Both the position numbers and the translations under genes were made by a program. Under the pieces are notes generated by a model, which saw only the letters and a program-made list of their open reading frames with translations, was not told the DNA's origin and did no database searches. Below are positions 1-7,810 of a stretch of 64,000 nucleotides of DNA, piece after piece. The stretch is from assembly GCF_028863665.1 (NCBI RefSeq), contig NZ_JARBFX010000002.1, forward strand, positions 496,001-560,000, read 5' to 3'. The first letter of the stretch is position 1. The number at the start of each line of letters is the position of its first letter. This DNA comes from Aquabacter sediminis. GTDB lineage: Bacteria; Pseudomonadota; Alphaproteobacteria; Rhizobiales; Xanthobacteraceae.

Positions 1-2
1 GC

Positions 3-1571
3 GTCCTTCAGCGCAAGGAGGCCTTCGACGAAGCCAGGGCCGTAATCGAGCAAGTGCTGAAGATCGACCCCACCTTCGGGCGCGCCTATGCGGCCTTGGC
101 GGACATTCAGGGGCGAACCCAGTCCGCAGCCGCCGCCCGCGCAACCCTTGAGTTGGGATTTTCCCTCTCGGCCCCGGTACCGGAGCTCTACGCGACGGCG
201 GCCACGCTTCTGTTCGGCCGAGGGGAGGATGGAGACGCCTGGAAGCGGCTGAAGGAAGGCCTGGAACATTTCCCCACCCACCGCAGCCTTCTGCGCCTCG
301 CCATCGACCAAAGCCAGGCGGCGGGTCGCTTCGGCGATGTCGGCCCCTGGCTTGACGCCTTGCCCGACACGCCGGAGGACCGTGCCGCGCGCCAGATCTT
401 CCTTGCCAAGGGCGCCCTCTCCCGCCTCCAGTTCGAGGACGCCACGGCAGCATTGGCGGAGGCGGAGCGGGAAGATCCGGACAATCATCAGGTCTGGATC
501 CAGGGCCTGCTTGCCGCCATGCCCCGCCTGCGCATCGAGGAGGCGCGGCGCGCGCAACGCCAGTTGCGCACCCTGGTGCGCGATGGGGACCCGGACCTGG
601 TGCATTCCGCCCATCGGGTCCTGGGCTTCTATAGCGAAGTCTTCAACGACCTTTTGACCGATCCGGCCGCCATGGTCGCGGGAAGCGATGCGGTGGCACG
701 CAATGATCTTGATCGGCTGCGAGCGGTGGTGCGGGACTTTCCCGATTCCACCGGCATCGCGGTGGCCCTGGTGGTGGCGCTGCGCCGCGCCGGCCGGCTG
801 CCGGGACCGCGGCCGGGGCGGGCCCCCACCACCTCACCTATTCCCCGCGTCCTGCATCAGTTCTGGGACACGGCTGAAACGCCCGAGGACCTTACGCCCT
901 TCATCGAGAGTTGGCGCGCCCTCAATCCAGGCTGGACCTGCCGCCTCTACGACATCGCCGCGGCGCAGGAAGTCCTCGCCCAGGGAATGCCGGGCCCGGT
1001 TCTCCAGGCCTTCCATGCGGCCCGCCATCCCGCGCACAAAGCAGACATCTTCCGCCTGGCCGTGCTGCTGCGGGAGGGCGGGGTCTATGCCGACGTGGAC
1101 GACCGTTGCAGGGGGCCGCTCGATCGGTTGTGCGCCGGGGCGAGCCTCGTCCTGCGGCACGAAAATCTCGGCTCCATCGGCAATAATTTCATGGCTTGCC
1201 GTCCGGGCCACCCCTTCATCGGGAAGGCGCTGATGGGAGCGGTGAAGGCCACGCTCGAGGGTCATTCGGAAGCCATCTGGCTGTCCACCGGCCCAGGTCT
1301 CGTCACCCGCACCTTCGCCCAGCTTTACGTGACCGATGACGCCATGCGCGCCGAACTGGAAGCGCAGACACGCCTCCTGCCGGACTTCGTGCTGCGGAGC
1401 TTCGTCGCTTGCGGCCTCAGGGCCGTCTACAAATCCACTCAGATGCACTGGGTGCAGCAGCAGTTCGGCAGCCGTCCGAAGGCGGGGGGATCGAGCGGTC
1501 CCCAATCAGAGGAGAGCCAGGACCGGGGCCCCGAAGACACGGCGCTCATACCTCAGCGGGCCGATCCTTGA
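3..1571 (+). CDS. TPR-containing GT32-like glycosyltransferase (5' end outside window)
   Basis: Left-truncated gene, open in frame from base 3. The first residues already read as the second helix of a TPR motif, so the true start lies upstream. The N-terminal half is made of TPR-like helical repeats. From about base 840 a Gly_transf_sug (GT32, DXD-type) domain begins with IPRVLHQFW, and the DXD motif appears as YADVDD at 1086-1103. Such enzymes transfer a sugar from a nucleotide donor to a glycan or protein. Acceptor and donor cannot be read here. The C-terminus is low in complexity (Gly, Ser, Glu). A glycosyltransferase is well supported; a TPR-mediated partner is inferred. Confidence 0.8.
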   Translation, partial: VLQRKEAFDEARAVIEQVLKIDPTFGRAYAALADIQGRTQSAAAARATLELGFSLSAPVPELYATAATLLFGRGEDGDAWKRLKEGLEHFPTHRSLLRLAIDQSQAAGRFGDVGPWLDALPDTPEDRAARQIFLAKGALSRLQFEDATAALAEAEREDPDNHQVWIQGLLAAMPRLRIEEARRAQRQLRTLVRDGDPDLVHSAHRVLGFYSEVFNDLLTDPAAMVAGSDAVARNDLDRLRAVVRDFPDSTGIAVALVVALRRAGRLPGPRPGRAPTTSPIPRVLHQFWDTAETPEDLTPFIESWRALNPGWTCRLYDIAAAQEVLAQGMPGPVLQAFHAARHPAHKADIFRLAVLLREGGVYADVDDRCRGPLDRLCAGASLVLRHENLGSIGNNFMACRPGHPFIGKALMGAVKATLEGHSEAIWLSTGPGLVTRTFAQLYVTDDAMRAELEAQTRLLPDFVLRSFVACGLRAVYKSTQMHWVQQQFGSRPKAGGSSGPQSEESQDRGPEDTALIPQRADP

Positions 1572-1794
1572 GCGGCGCGCAGACCGACGCGGTCTGCGAA
1601 TCGATTGTCCGCGACTCACCTGACGCGGACAAGAAGAAGTAAGAAAGCACCGCAAGGCGCGCACCTGAGATGCCGATGCCAGTTCCACGCACCGGCGAAG
1701 CTCAACGGCAAGACTTTAAGGGGGAAGGTTTGGGTTTTCGTCTTCGCCTCAATCCCCGGGACCGGATTGAAACTCTGAAAACCCTTGAGTCGGC

Positions 1795-1871
1795 TGGTCG
1801 GAGTGGCAGGATTTGAACCTGCGACCCCCACGTCCCGAACGTGGTGCGCTACCAGACTGCGCTACACTCCG
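1795..1871 (-). tRNA. tRNA-Pro (CGG anticodon)
   Basis: Reading the minus strand gives a full cloverleaf. The acceptor arm CGGAGTG pairs with CACTCCG, followed by an encoded CCA. The T arm contains GGTTCAAATCC. The anticodon stem CCACG/CGTGG encloses the loop TTCGGGA, giving anticodon CGG. The length is 77 nt including CCA. It stands alone and convergent to the gene on its left, with fabI transcribed away on its right. Confidence 0.95.
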
Positions 1872-2041
1872 AACCGAGGGCCGAGCGTCTAGCATCGCCT
1901 GTTCGGGGACGCAAGGGCGATCTGGGGACAACCTCGCTTGAACCCCCATCGCCCCCATGCCATAGGAGGCGCCGCCTGCCACGGCGTATCGTTACGGACA
2001 GCCATGTGACCGGCAGGCTTGGCACCAGGGAGTACTCGAAG

Positions 2042-2869
2042 ATGGCGAATGACGTCGGCGCCAGCGGGCTCATGAACGGCAAGCGCGGGCTGATTCTCGG
2101 CGTCGCCAACAATCGATCCATTGCCTATGGCATCGCCAAGTCCGCGCGCGCCCATGGGGCGGAAATCGCGCTGACCTATCAGGGCGAGGCGCTGAAGAAG
2201 CGCGTGGAGCCTCTGGCGGCGGAATTGGGCGGACATCTGGTGGGCCATTGCGACGTCACCGACCCGGCCACCATGGACGCGGTTTTCGCGGAGACCGAGC
2301 GCCTGTTCGGCAAGCTCGACTTCCTGGTCCACGCCATCGCCTTTTCGAACAAGGACGAGCTGGACGGCCGCTACGTGGACACCACGGCTGACAATTTCAA
2401 CAAGACCATGCTCATCTCCTGCTACTCCTTCACCGCCATCGCGCAGCGGGCGGAGAAGCTGATGGCGGATGGCGGGTCGCTGCTGACGCTCACCTATTAC
2501 GGCGCCGAGAAGTGGATGCCGCACTACAATGTGATGGGTGTGGCCAAGGCGGCGCTGGAAGCCTCGGTGCGCTATCTGGCGGCGGACCTCGGCCCCAAGG
2601 GCATCCGTGTGAATGCCGTCTCGGCTGGCCCCATCAAGACGCTGGCGGCCTCGGGAATCGGCGATTTCCGCTACATCCTGAAGTGGAACGAGCTGAACTC
2701 GCCGCTCCGCCGCACGGTGACCACCGACGAAGTGGGCGATACCAGCGTCTATCTGCTCTCCGATCTCTCCCGCGGCGTTACGGGCGAGGTGCATCACGTG
2801 GATGCGGGCTATCATATCGTCGGCATGAAGCATCCCGACGCGCCGGACCTCGCCCTCGTGCGGGACTGA
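2042..2869 (+). CDS. fabI: Enoyl-[acyl-carrier-protein] reductase FabI
   Basis: NAD(P)H-dependent reductase of the last step of each fatty acid elongation cycle. The 275-residue length is typical. After a short leader, the Rossmann start GLILGVANNRSIAYGIAK is the characteristic FabI cofactor motif. The catalytic Tyr-x6-Lys pair is Y162 and K169 in YNVMGVAK. The C-terminal SRGVTGEVHHVDAGYH is also typical. The ATG at 2042 is chosen because longer in-frame extensions run through the tRNA region. It is followed at once by a secreted-protein gene on the same strand. Confidence 0.96.
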   Translation: MANDVGASGLMNGKRGLILGVANNRSIAYGIAKSARAHGAEIALTYQGEALKKRVEPLAAELGGHLVGHCDVTDPATMDAVFAETERLFGKLDFLVHAIAFSNKDELDGRYVDTTADNFNKTMLISCYSFTAIAQRAEKLMADGGSLLTLTYYGAEKWMPHYNVMGVAKAALEASVRYLAADLGPKGIRVNAVSAGPIKTLAASGIGDFRYILKWNELNSPLRRTVTTDEVGDTSVYLLSDLSRGVTGEVHHVDAGYHIVGMKHPDAPDLALVRD

Positions 2870-2897
2870 TCGCGGCATCGGGACCGAGGAGTTGACC

Positions 2898-3437
2898 ATG
2901 AGCCCCCTGCCCCTTTCCCAGCGGTCGCCGTTCTCCCTCCCGCGGCTTGCCGCCCTTGGCAGCCTCCTTGGGGCCCTGGCGGCGGTCGCGGCGCCCGCCC
3001 CGGCGGCGGCGCAGGCCCCGCCGGACTTTAAGTCCTACACGCTGCGGGACCGGCTGCTGGGGCCAGGCGGCGCGGTCTTCCCGGATTACGTAAACCCCTC
3101 GCTCCCGGGCATCGCCTATCTCACGGGTACCACGGGCGGCCCGAGGGGCATGGTCTTCGGCACCGCCACGGCGGACATGCTGTGCCAGGCCTCGCAGCGG
3201 CCGGTGATCCAGGTGCTCTCCGGCCCGCCCGGGGCGCGCATCTCGGTCGAGCCCGGCACCTTCACGGCGACCCGCACCGATGCCGGCTCCACCTATTGCC
3301 TGGGCCGTCCCGTGAGCGGAGCGGTGGTGCGTGTGTCCGGCCGCATCCCCAAGGGCGGGGCCACCTTGACGTTGCGCGTGACCTACCCGCCGCTCGGCGC
3401 ATGGTATGACCATGTGGTGCGCGTGCCGGCGCGCTGA
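2898..3437 (+). CDS. Secreted protein of unknown function, paralogue 1 of a tandem pair
   Basis: I do not recognise the family. The 179-residue product has an N-terminal signal peptide (hydrophobic stretch about residues 14-38, then AAAQA). The mature part has two cysteines, probably disulfide-linked in the periplasm. It resembles the next gene: both contain a Cys, then PGARISVEPGTFTATRTDAG (SPGVRLSVQTGTFVVTGTDY in the neighbour), then YCLG/VCLG, and end in YPPLGAWYDH (YPPIGQWYDH). The pattern of alternating strands suggests a small beta-sandwich. The start at ATG 2898 is preferred over an upstream TTG; GAGGAG lies just before it. Confidence 0.75.
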   Translation: MSPLPLSQRSPFSLPRLAALGSLLGALAAVAAPAPAAAQAPPDFKSYTLRDRLLGPGGAVFPDYVNPSLPGIAYLTGTTGGPRGMVFGTATADMLCQASQRPVIQVLSGPPGARISVEPGTFTATRTDAGSTYCLGRPVSGAVVRVSGRIPKGGATLTLRVTYPPLGAWYDHVVRVPAR

Positions 3438-3466
3438 CGGCGCGAACGCTTGAGGGGGAGACGGGG

Positions 3467-3889
3467 ATGACGAGGCAGGCCACGCGCGCAGAGATCGGAA
3501 GGGCGAGCCTTTGCGCCGCCCTTCTTCTTGCCGCAGCGATGACGCCCGCATACGCGGAGCGCGACAACGATCCGGACGCCTATGTGGTGAATTTTTTCAC
3601 CGGCGGCGGCAAGGACGGCGTCCTGTTTGCCGCCGGGACAGCGAACCAGCAATGCATCAGCCAGGGGCCGGCGCGCATTGAGGTGGTCTCCACCTCCCCC
3701 GGCGTCCGGCTCTCCGTGCAGACGGGCACCTTTGTGGTCACGGGCACGGACTATGGCTATCTGGTCTGCCTCGGTCAGCGCCTGCCGGGCGCGGTGGTCA
3801 CTGGGAGTGGGGTCGGCGAGGCCAAGATCCGTGTCTATTATCCGCCCATCGGCCAGTGGTACGACCACACGCTGACGGTAGGCCGTTGA
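3467..3889 (+). CDS. Secreted protein of unknown function, paralogue 2 of a tandem pair
   Basis: A 140-residue protein with a signal peptide ending near AYA-ER (residues 29-31) and two conserved cysteines. It shares the Cys ... PGVRLSV.TGTF ... CLG ... YPP.G.WYDH pattern with the protein encoded just upstream, so the two arose by tandem duplication and then diverged. It has a GAGGGGGAGACGGGG ribosome-binding region. The next gene, a histidine phosphatase, starts two bases after its stop, so they are probably cotranscribed. Function unknown. Confidence 0.75.
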   Translation: MTRQATRAEIGRASLCAALLLAAAMTPAYAERDNDPDAYVVNFFTGGGKDGVLFAAGTANQQCISQGPARIEVVSTSPGVRLSVQTGTFVVTGTDYGYLVCLGQRLPGAVVTGSGVGEAKIRVYYPPIGQWYDHTLTVGR

Positions 3890-3890
3890 G

Positions 3891-4472
3891 ATGAAGCGGC
3901 ACTTCCTGGTTCGCCACGGGGAGACGGACTGGAACGTCGCCGGGCGGCTCCAGGGCCGCACCAACGTGCCGCTCAATCGACTCGGCCGCTTGCAGGCCGC
4001 CGAGGTGAGCCGGGTTCTGCATCAATTGGTGGGCGACGTGCGCGGGCTGGCCTATGTGTCGAGCCCGCTCGCGCGGGCGGTGGAGACCATGCGCATCCTG
4101 CGCACCACGCTCGACCTGCCGGCGCAGGACTTCGCCCAGGATTCCGATCTGTCGGAACTCTCGTTTGGCCGGTGGGAAGGCCACACCTGGCCAGACCTGC
4201 GGCGCCGCTTCGGCGATGACGTGAAGGCGCGCGATCTCGATCCGTGGAATTTCGTGCCGCCCGGCGGGGAGAGCTATGTGCAGCTCGCGGCACGGGCGGA
4301 GGCCGCGCTGGACCGGTTGCCGGGAGACGCGGTGGTGGTCACCCATGGGGGTGTGATCCGCGCCCTCCTCCACGTGCGCGCCGGAATGCCGGCCGGCGAG
4401 GCCACCATCCTGCCCGTGCGCCAGGGCGCGATCTATGTGCTGGCCGACGGCCGGTTCAAGGTCGCCGACTGA
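3891..4472 (+). CDS. Histidine phosphatase family protein (phosphoglycerate mutase-like)
   Basis: The 193-residue product has the branch-1 histidine phosphatase motif LVRHGETDWN at residues 6-15, including the phospho-accepting His and Arg. The second catalytic His is in VVTHGGVIRALL near residue 150. Length and motifs fit the cobC/gpmB-like small phosphatases that hydrolyse varied phosphoesters. The substrate cannot be assigned; no cobalamin genes are nearby. It follows the secreted tandem pair almost without a gap. Confidence 0.85.
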   Translation: MKRHFLVRHGETDWNVAGRLQGRTNVPLNRLGRLQAAEVSRVLHQLVGDVRGLAYVSSPLARAVETMRILRTTLDLPAQDFAQDSDLSELSFGRWEGHTWPDLRRRFGDDVKARDLDPWNFVPPGGESYVQLAARAEAALDRLPGDAVVVTHGGVIRALLHVRAGMPAGEATILPVRQGAIYVLADGRFKVAD

Positions 4473-4564
4473 CCCGAATCCGCCGCATGCGCGAGACCAT
4501 CGCGCGCCCGTCCCTGCCTCTTGCGTCGATCTGAGCCGCCCAATCGGCTGCAGGGAGGCGCGCC

Positions 4565-5005
4565 TCAGGTCACTGCGATCCAGTTTCCTTCCTGGGTGCG
4601 GCACGCCACACCCCGGGAGAGCTGCGGCTTGCCCTGGAGATAGATGGTGTGGGTGAAGTCCCGGCAGCGGGCGTAATTGGTGCGGGAATAAGCCGGCCCG
4701 GCGATGACGGTGCCATGGGCCGCATTGTCGCCGCGCCATCCCACGGGCGAGCCCGGCCCGCCGGTCTCAAGGGCCGTGGTCTCGGCGGCCAGGGCGCGCT
4801 GGCGGTCCGTCTCGTCGAGGCCAGTGCCGAAGGCACCCCCCAGGAGGCCGCCGGGAGCGGCCACAAGGCCGCGTGTTTCCGGCGCGGGGGTTGGCCCAAG
4901 GCTGGCGAACAAGCCGCCGCCCGGCGGCTTGGTGTCGCCGTCGGTGACGCAACCTGCGAGCAGAGTGGCGCCGAGCACCACAGCCGCCAGTCTGCACGCG
5001 TTCAT
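4565..5005 (-). CDS. Predicted outer-membrane lipoprotein, 17-kDa surface antigen-like
   Basis: A 146-residue lipoprotein. The signal ends in LLAGC, with C19 as the lipidated residue. A Gly/Pro-rich linker follows, then a C-terminal region (RCRDFTHTIYLQGKPQLSRG, then VACRTQEGNWIAV) that resembles the end of rickettsial 17-kDa surface antigen-like proteins, where C-R-x-QDG-x-W is common. The start at 5005 gives a clean signal peptide; upstream in-frame codons do not. It is convergent with the phosphatase gene and downstream of the FeuQ-like kinase on the same strand. Confidence 0.72.
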   Translation of the reverse strand: MNACRLAAVVLGATLLAGCVTDGDTKPPGGGLFASLGPTPAPETRGLVAAPGGLLGGAFGTGLDETDRQRALAAETTALETGGPGSPVGWRGDNAAHGTVIAGPAYSRTNYARCRDFTHTIYLQGKPQLSRGVACRTQEGNWIAVT

Positions 5006-5113
5006 CAAGCGATCCCCTTCAAGCCGATGCCTTCCCGATAAGCACGCGCGCGGCGTCACTTCAATGCCTGAGAGTCGCAAGGGGGGTGGCATTTTTCAAC
5101 GGGGTGCTCCCCC

Positions 5114-6517
5114 TCAAGCGGAAGGCGCGGACGGCAGGATCAGTTCCGCGCGCAGGCCCCCGATGGGCGCCGTGGAGAGTTCGACGCGCCCGCCATAGAG
5201 ATCGGCCAGTTCCTGCACGATAGACAGGCCGAGGCCAGAGCCGGGCTTGGATTCGTCCAGCCGCCGCCCGCGCCGCCCCACCTCGGCCCGCTTGGCGGCA
5301 CCGAGGCCGGGGCCGTCATCGTCGATGATGACCCTAAGGAAGGTGCGGTCCGCGGGATGGCGCGGCCGCTCGGCGAACACGCGGACTTCGATCCGGCCGT
5401 GGGCCCATTTGCAGGCATTGTCCACCAGGTTGCCCACCATCTCCTCCACATCCTGCTGCTCGCCCCGGAAGCGCACGGCCTCCGGCGCGATCACATCGAT
5501 ATCAATATCCTTGCCCCGGTGGATCTTCTCCATGGTGCGTGTCAGCGCAATCACGATCTGGCGGACCTCGCACACGGTGGCAGGCGCGGCAGAGACGCGC
5601 GCGGCGAGGCGCGCGCGCTCCAGGTGGTGGGCCACCTGGCTGCGCATCACCTCGGCCTGGTCTCGCACACGCTGGGCAAGCGGGTCGTCGCGTTGGGCCG
5701 CCTCGTTCAGCAGGACGGAGAGCGGTGTCTTCAGGGCATGGGCGAGATTTCCCACATGGGTGCGCGCCCGCTCCACGATCTCCTTGTTCGCGTCGATAAG
5801 CTCGTTCACCTCGCTCACCAGAGGCACGATCTCCTCGGGATAGTCCCCTTCCAACCGCTCCGTCCGGCCGGACCGCACCGCGGCCAGATCCGCGGAGACC
5901 CGCGCGAGCGGCTTGAGGCCGAATCGCACCTGGAGCAGCACGATCAGCAGAAAGGCGACGCCCAGGACAGCGAATGTGCCCATGAGGGCGAGGTTGAACT
6001 GGACCATGTCGCCCTTGATTTCCCCCGCGTCGCCGGCGACCGTCACCACGAAGCGCCCTTCATCCCCAAGGTCGATGCTGCGTTCCACGGCGCGAAGCGA
6101 CTGGCCCTCGGGCCCCACGAGATAGCCCTCGCGCACGGCGCCGAGGCGGGGGGTATCCGTGCCGGCCTCCAGTTCCGGCAGGACGAACTCCACCAGGGAC
6201 CTGGAGGTCTTCACGTGCGCAGACGCTCCATCCTGGCGCCTCACCTGCCAGTACCAGCCTGACATGGGAAACAGGAACAGAGGGTCACTCAGCGCTTCGG
6301 GGCTGGGCACGTCCCCGTCCGGGCCATGAGCGCCCGCCACGTCCGCGACAATGGTCTTCAGATAGATGTCCAGCCGCCGGTCGAAGGCCCGCTCCACGCC
6401 GCTGCGATAGAGGGAGGACAGAACGAAGCCCACCAGCAGCAGCACCGCCGCCGTGATGACGACGGCGAACAGGAACAGGCGGAACGCGAGCGAGCCTGTC
6501 TGAGACTTCTCAGCCAT
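5114..6517 (-). CDS. feuQ: Sensor histidine kinase, FeuQ/PhoQ-like
   Basis: Membrane sensor kinase of 467 residues. TM1 is about residues 13-35, followed by a periplasmic sensor of about 140 residues, then TM2 about 175-198. A HAMP-like segment follows. The phospho-acceptor is H260 in the H-box HALKTPLS. The N-box VGNLVDNACKWA holds N367, the G1 motif is DDGPGL (400-405) and the G2 motif GSGLGL (427-432). All catalytic motifs are intact. It lies 36 bp after the response regulator gene on the same strand, so the two form an operon. The FeuPQ assignment rests on similarity of the regulator and the pair arrangement; the signal sensed is not readable. Confidence 0.88.
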   Translation of the reverse strand: MAEKSQTGSLAFRLFLFAVVITAAVLLLVGFVLSSLYRSGVERAFDRRLDIYLKTIVADVAGAHGPDGDVPSPEALSDPLFLFPMSGWYWQVRRQDGASAHVKTSRSLVEFVLPELEAGTDTPRLGAVREGYLVGPEGQSLRAVERSIDLGDEGRFVVTVAGDAGEIKGDMVQFNLALMGTFAVLGVAFLLIVLLQVRFGLKPLARVSADLAAVRSGRTERLEGDYPEEIVPLVSEVNELIDANKEIVERARTHVGNLAHALKTPLSVLLNEAAQRDDPLAQRVRDQAEVMRSQVAHHLERARLAARVSAAPATVCEVRQIVIALTRTMEKIHRGKDIDIDVIAPEAVRFRGEQQDVEEMVGNLVDNACKWAHGRIEVRVFAERPRHPADRTFLRVIIDDDGPGLGAAKRAEVGRRGRRLDESKPGSGLGLSIVQELADLYGGRVELSTAPIGGLRAELILPSAPSA

Positions 6518-6553
6518 GGCCGCACGCCTGCGCCCCCCGGGGGGCGCGCTCCA

Positions 6554-7222
6554 TCACCGGCTCTCCGGTGGAACAAGGAGGTAGCCGAGACCTCGCACGG
6601 TCTGGATGACATCGCATTCCAGCTTCTTGCGCAGGCGCCCGACAAACACCTCGATGGTGTTGGAATCCCGATCGAAATCCTGGTCGTAGAGATGCTCCAC
6701 CAGCTCCGCGCGCGAGACCACGCGGCCCATATGGTGCATGAGATAGGACAGGAGGCGGTATTCGTGGCTGGTGAGCTTCACCGGGCTGCCGTTCACGGAG
6801 ACCCGCCCCGAGCGCGTGTCGAGCCGCACCGGACCGCACGACAATTCACTGCTGGCATGGCCGGTGGCGCGCCGCAGCAGGGCCCGCAGACGGGCGAGCA
6901 CCTCCTCCATATGGAAGGGCTTGGCGACATAGTCGTCGGCACCGGCATCGAAGCCCTGCACCTTGTCGCTCCAGCGATCCCGTGCCGTGAGAATCAGCAC
7001 AGGCATGGTCTTGCGCGCGCGACGCCAGCTTTCCAGTACCGATATGCCGTCGCGTTTGGGCAGTCCGATATCCAGGACGATCGCGTCATAGGGCTCGGTA
7101 TCGCCGAGATAGAGCCCCTCCTCTCCATCGAAAGCGGAATCCACCGCATAGCCAGCCTCTCCCAGAGCGGTGACCAACTGGCGATTGAGGTCCGGATCAT
7201 CTTCGATCACAAGCAGGCGCAC
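6554..7222 (-). CDS. feuP: Response regulator, OmpR/PhoP family, FeuP-like
   Basis: A 222-residue two-domain regulator. The receiver domain has acidic E7-D8-D9, phospho-acceptor D51 (LDIGLP), T79 and K101. The C-terminal winged helix reads LTSHEYRLLSYLMHHMGRVV and DRDSNTIEVFVGRLRKKL. These stretches closely match FeuP of rhizobia and brucellae, where FeuPQ is needed for cyclic glucan export and host interaction. The start is GTG at 7222 with GGAGGA upstream. Its kinase partner follows directly. Confidence 0.9.
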   Translation of the reverse strand: MRLLVIEDDPDLNRQLVTALGEAGYAVDSAFDGEEGLYLGDTEPYDAIVLDIGLPKRDGISVLESWRRARKTMPVLILTARDRWSDKVQGFDAGADDYVAKPFHMEEVLARLRALLRRATGHASSELSCGPVRLDTRSGRVSVNGSPVKLTSHEYRLLSYLMHHMGRVVSRAELVEHLYDQDFDRDSNTIEVFVGRLRKKLECDVIQTVRGLGYLLVPPESR

Positions 7223-7374
7223 GGCGAACGAGATCCTCCCACCGACGGTAACGCAGCACGTCCTCCGGGCGCGGGCCGCGGCAGGCCGGTGCGCGCGACC
7301 TGAAACTTTGCAGCGTCAACAACTTGCAGGCTAGTTCAGCGGCCGGCTCTGTTCAACCCGGCGGTGCGCCGCAC

Positions 7375-7596
7375 TCACCGCCAGCCGCACAAAGCGCGAC
7401 CGACCGCATTATGGGCCTTCACCTCCTGGATGGTCGTGTCGGTGTCCGCCGGCGACCAGCTGATGGGGCGGGCCGCCCGGCAGAACACCCCCGTCCCGCC
7501 GCCAGCCGTCATCGGCGCGCAGGCGGCCAGGGTCGCGAGCAGCACGCTCGGCATCAAGGCGCGCGAGGCGCGCCGTCTCCAGGTTTCGGGCTTCAT
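7375..7596 (-). CDS. Outer-membrane spanin lipoprotein (Rz1-like), overlaps the inner spanin gene
   Basis: A 73-residue lipoprotein. Its signal peptide ends LATLAAC with C26 as the lipidation site. The mature part is short and carries FCRAARPISWSPADTDTT and a C-terminal HNAVGRALCGW, a pattern seen in small phage lysis-region lipoproteins (ARPI.WS..DT ... HN.....CG). Its 5' two-thirds overlap the last 188 bases of the inner spanin gene in another frame, the classical Rz/Rz1 layout. It would bridge the outer membrane to the inner spanin in the final step of lysis. It is the last gene of the leftward GTA/lysis transcription unit. Confidence 0.82.
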   Translation of the reverse strand: MKPETWRRRASRALMPSVLLATLAACAPMTAGGGTGVFCRAARPISWSPADTDTTIQEVKAHNAVGRALCGWR

Positions 7597-7810
7597 CCGC
7601 ATCCTCCTTGCGTTGCCTGTCCCGCCAGCCGCGCTGGGCCGCGCGGCGATCCACGATGAGAAGGAGGCCCGCCGTGCCCGCCAAGAGCGCCGCGCGCCAG
7701 CCAAACCGCAGGGCCACCAGCGCGAGGCCGGCCATCACCAGCCCGCCAAGCAGCCACCAAGGCAGCCCATAGGCGAGAGCCTCCCAGAGATTGAGCGACG
7801 GGCCGATCAC
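7409..7810 (-). CDS. Inner-membrane spanin-like protein (Rz-like), lysis cassette
   Basis: The 133-residue protein has a hydrophobic N-terminus that could form one or two membrane segments (about 15-35 and 38-53). A highly charged, probably helical stretch rich in Arg, Glu, Asp and Ala (about 55-95) follows. The start is GTG at 7810, overlapping the endolysin stop by four bases (GTGA). Membrane anchor plus charged helix, directly after an endolysin and overlapped by a lipoprotein frame, fits an i-spanin. The double hydrophobic segment also allows a holin-like role, and no other holin candidate is visible. No motif proves the function. Confidence 0.65.
   Translation of the reverse strand: MIGPSLNLWEALAYGLPWWLLGGLVMAGLALVALRFGWRAALLAGTAGLLLIVDRRAAQRGWRDRQRKEDADEARNLETARLARLDAERAARDPGRLRADDGWRRDGGVLPGGPPHQLVAGGHRHDHPGGEGP

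Noticed and set aside
1841-2041. N-terminal extension of FabI
   Set aside because: It would begin inside the tRNA gene and adds sequence absent from FabI proteins.
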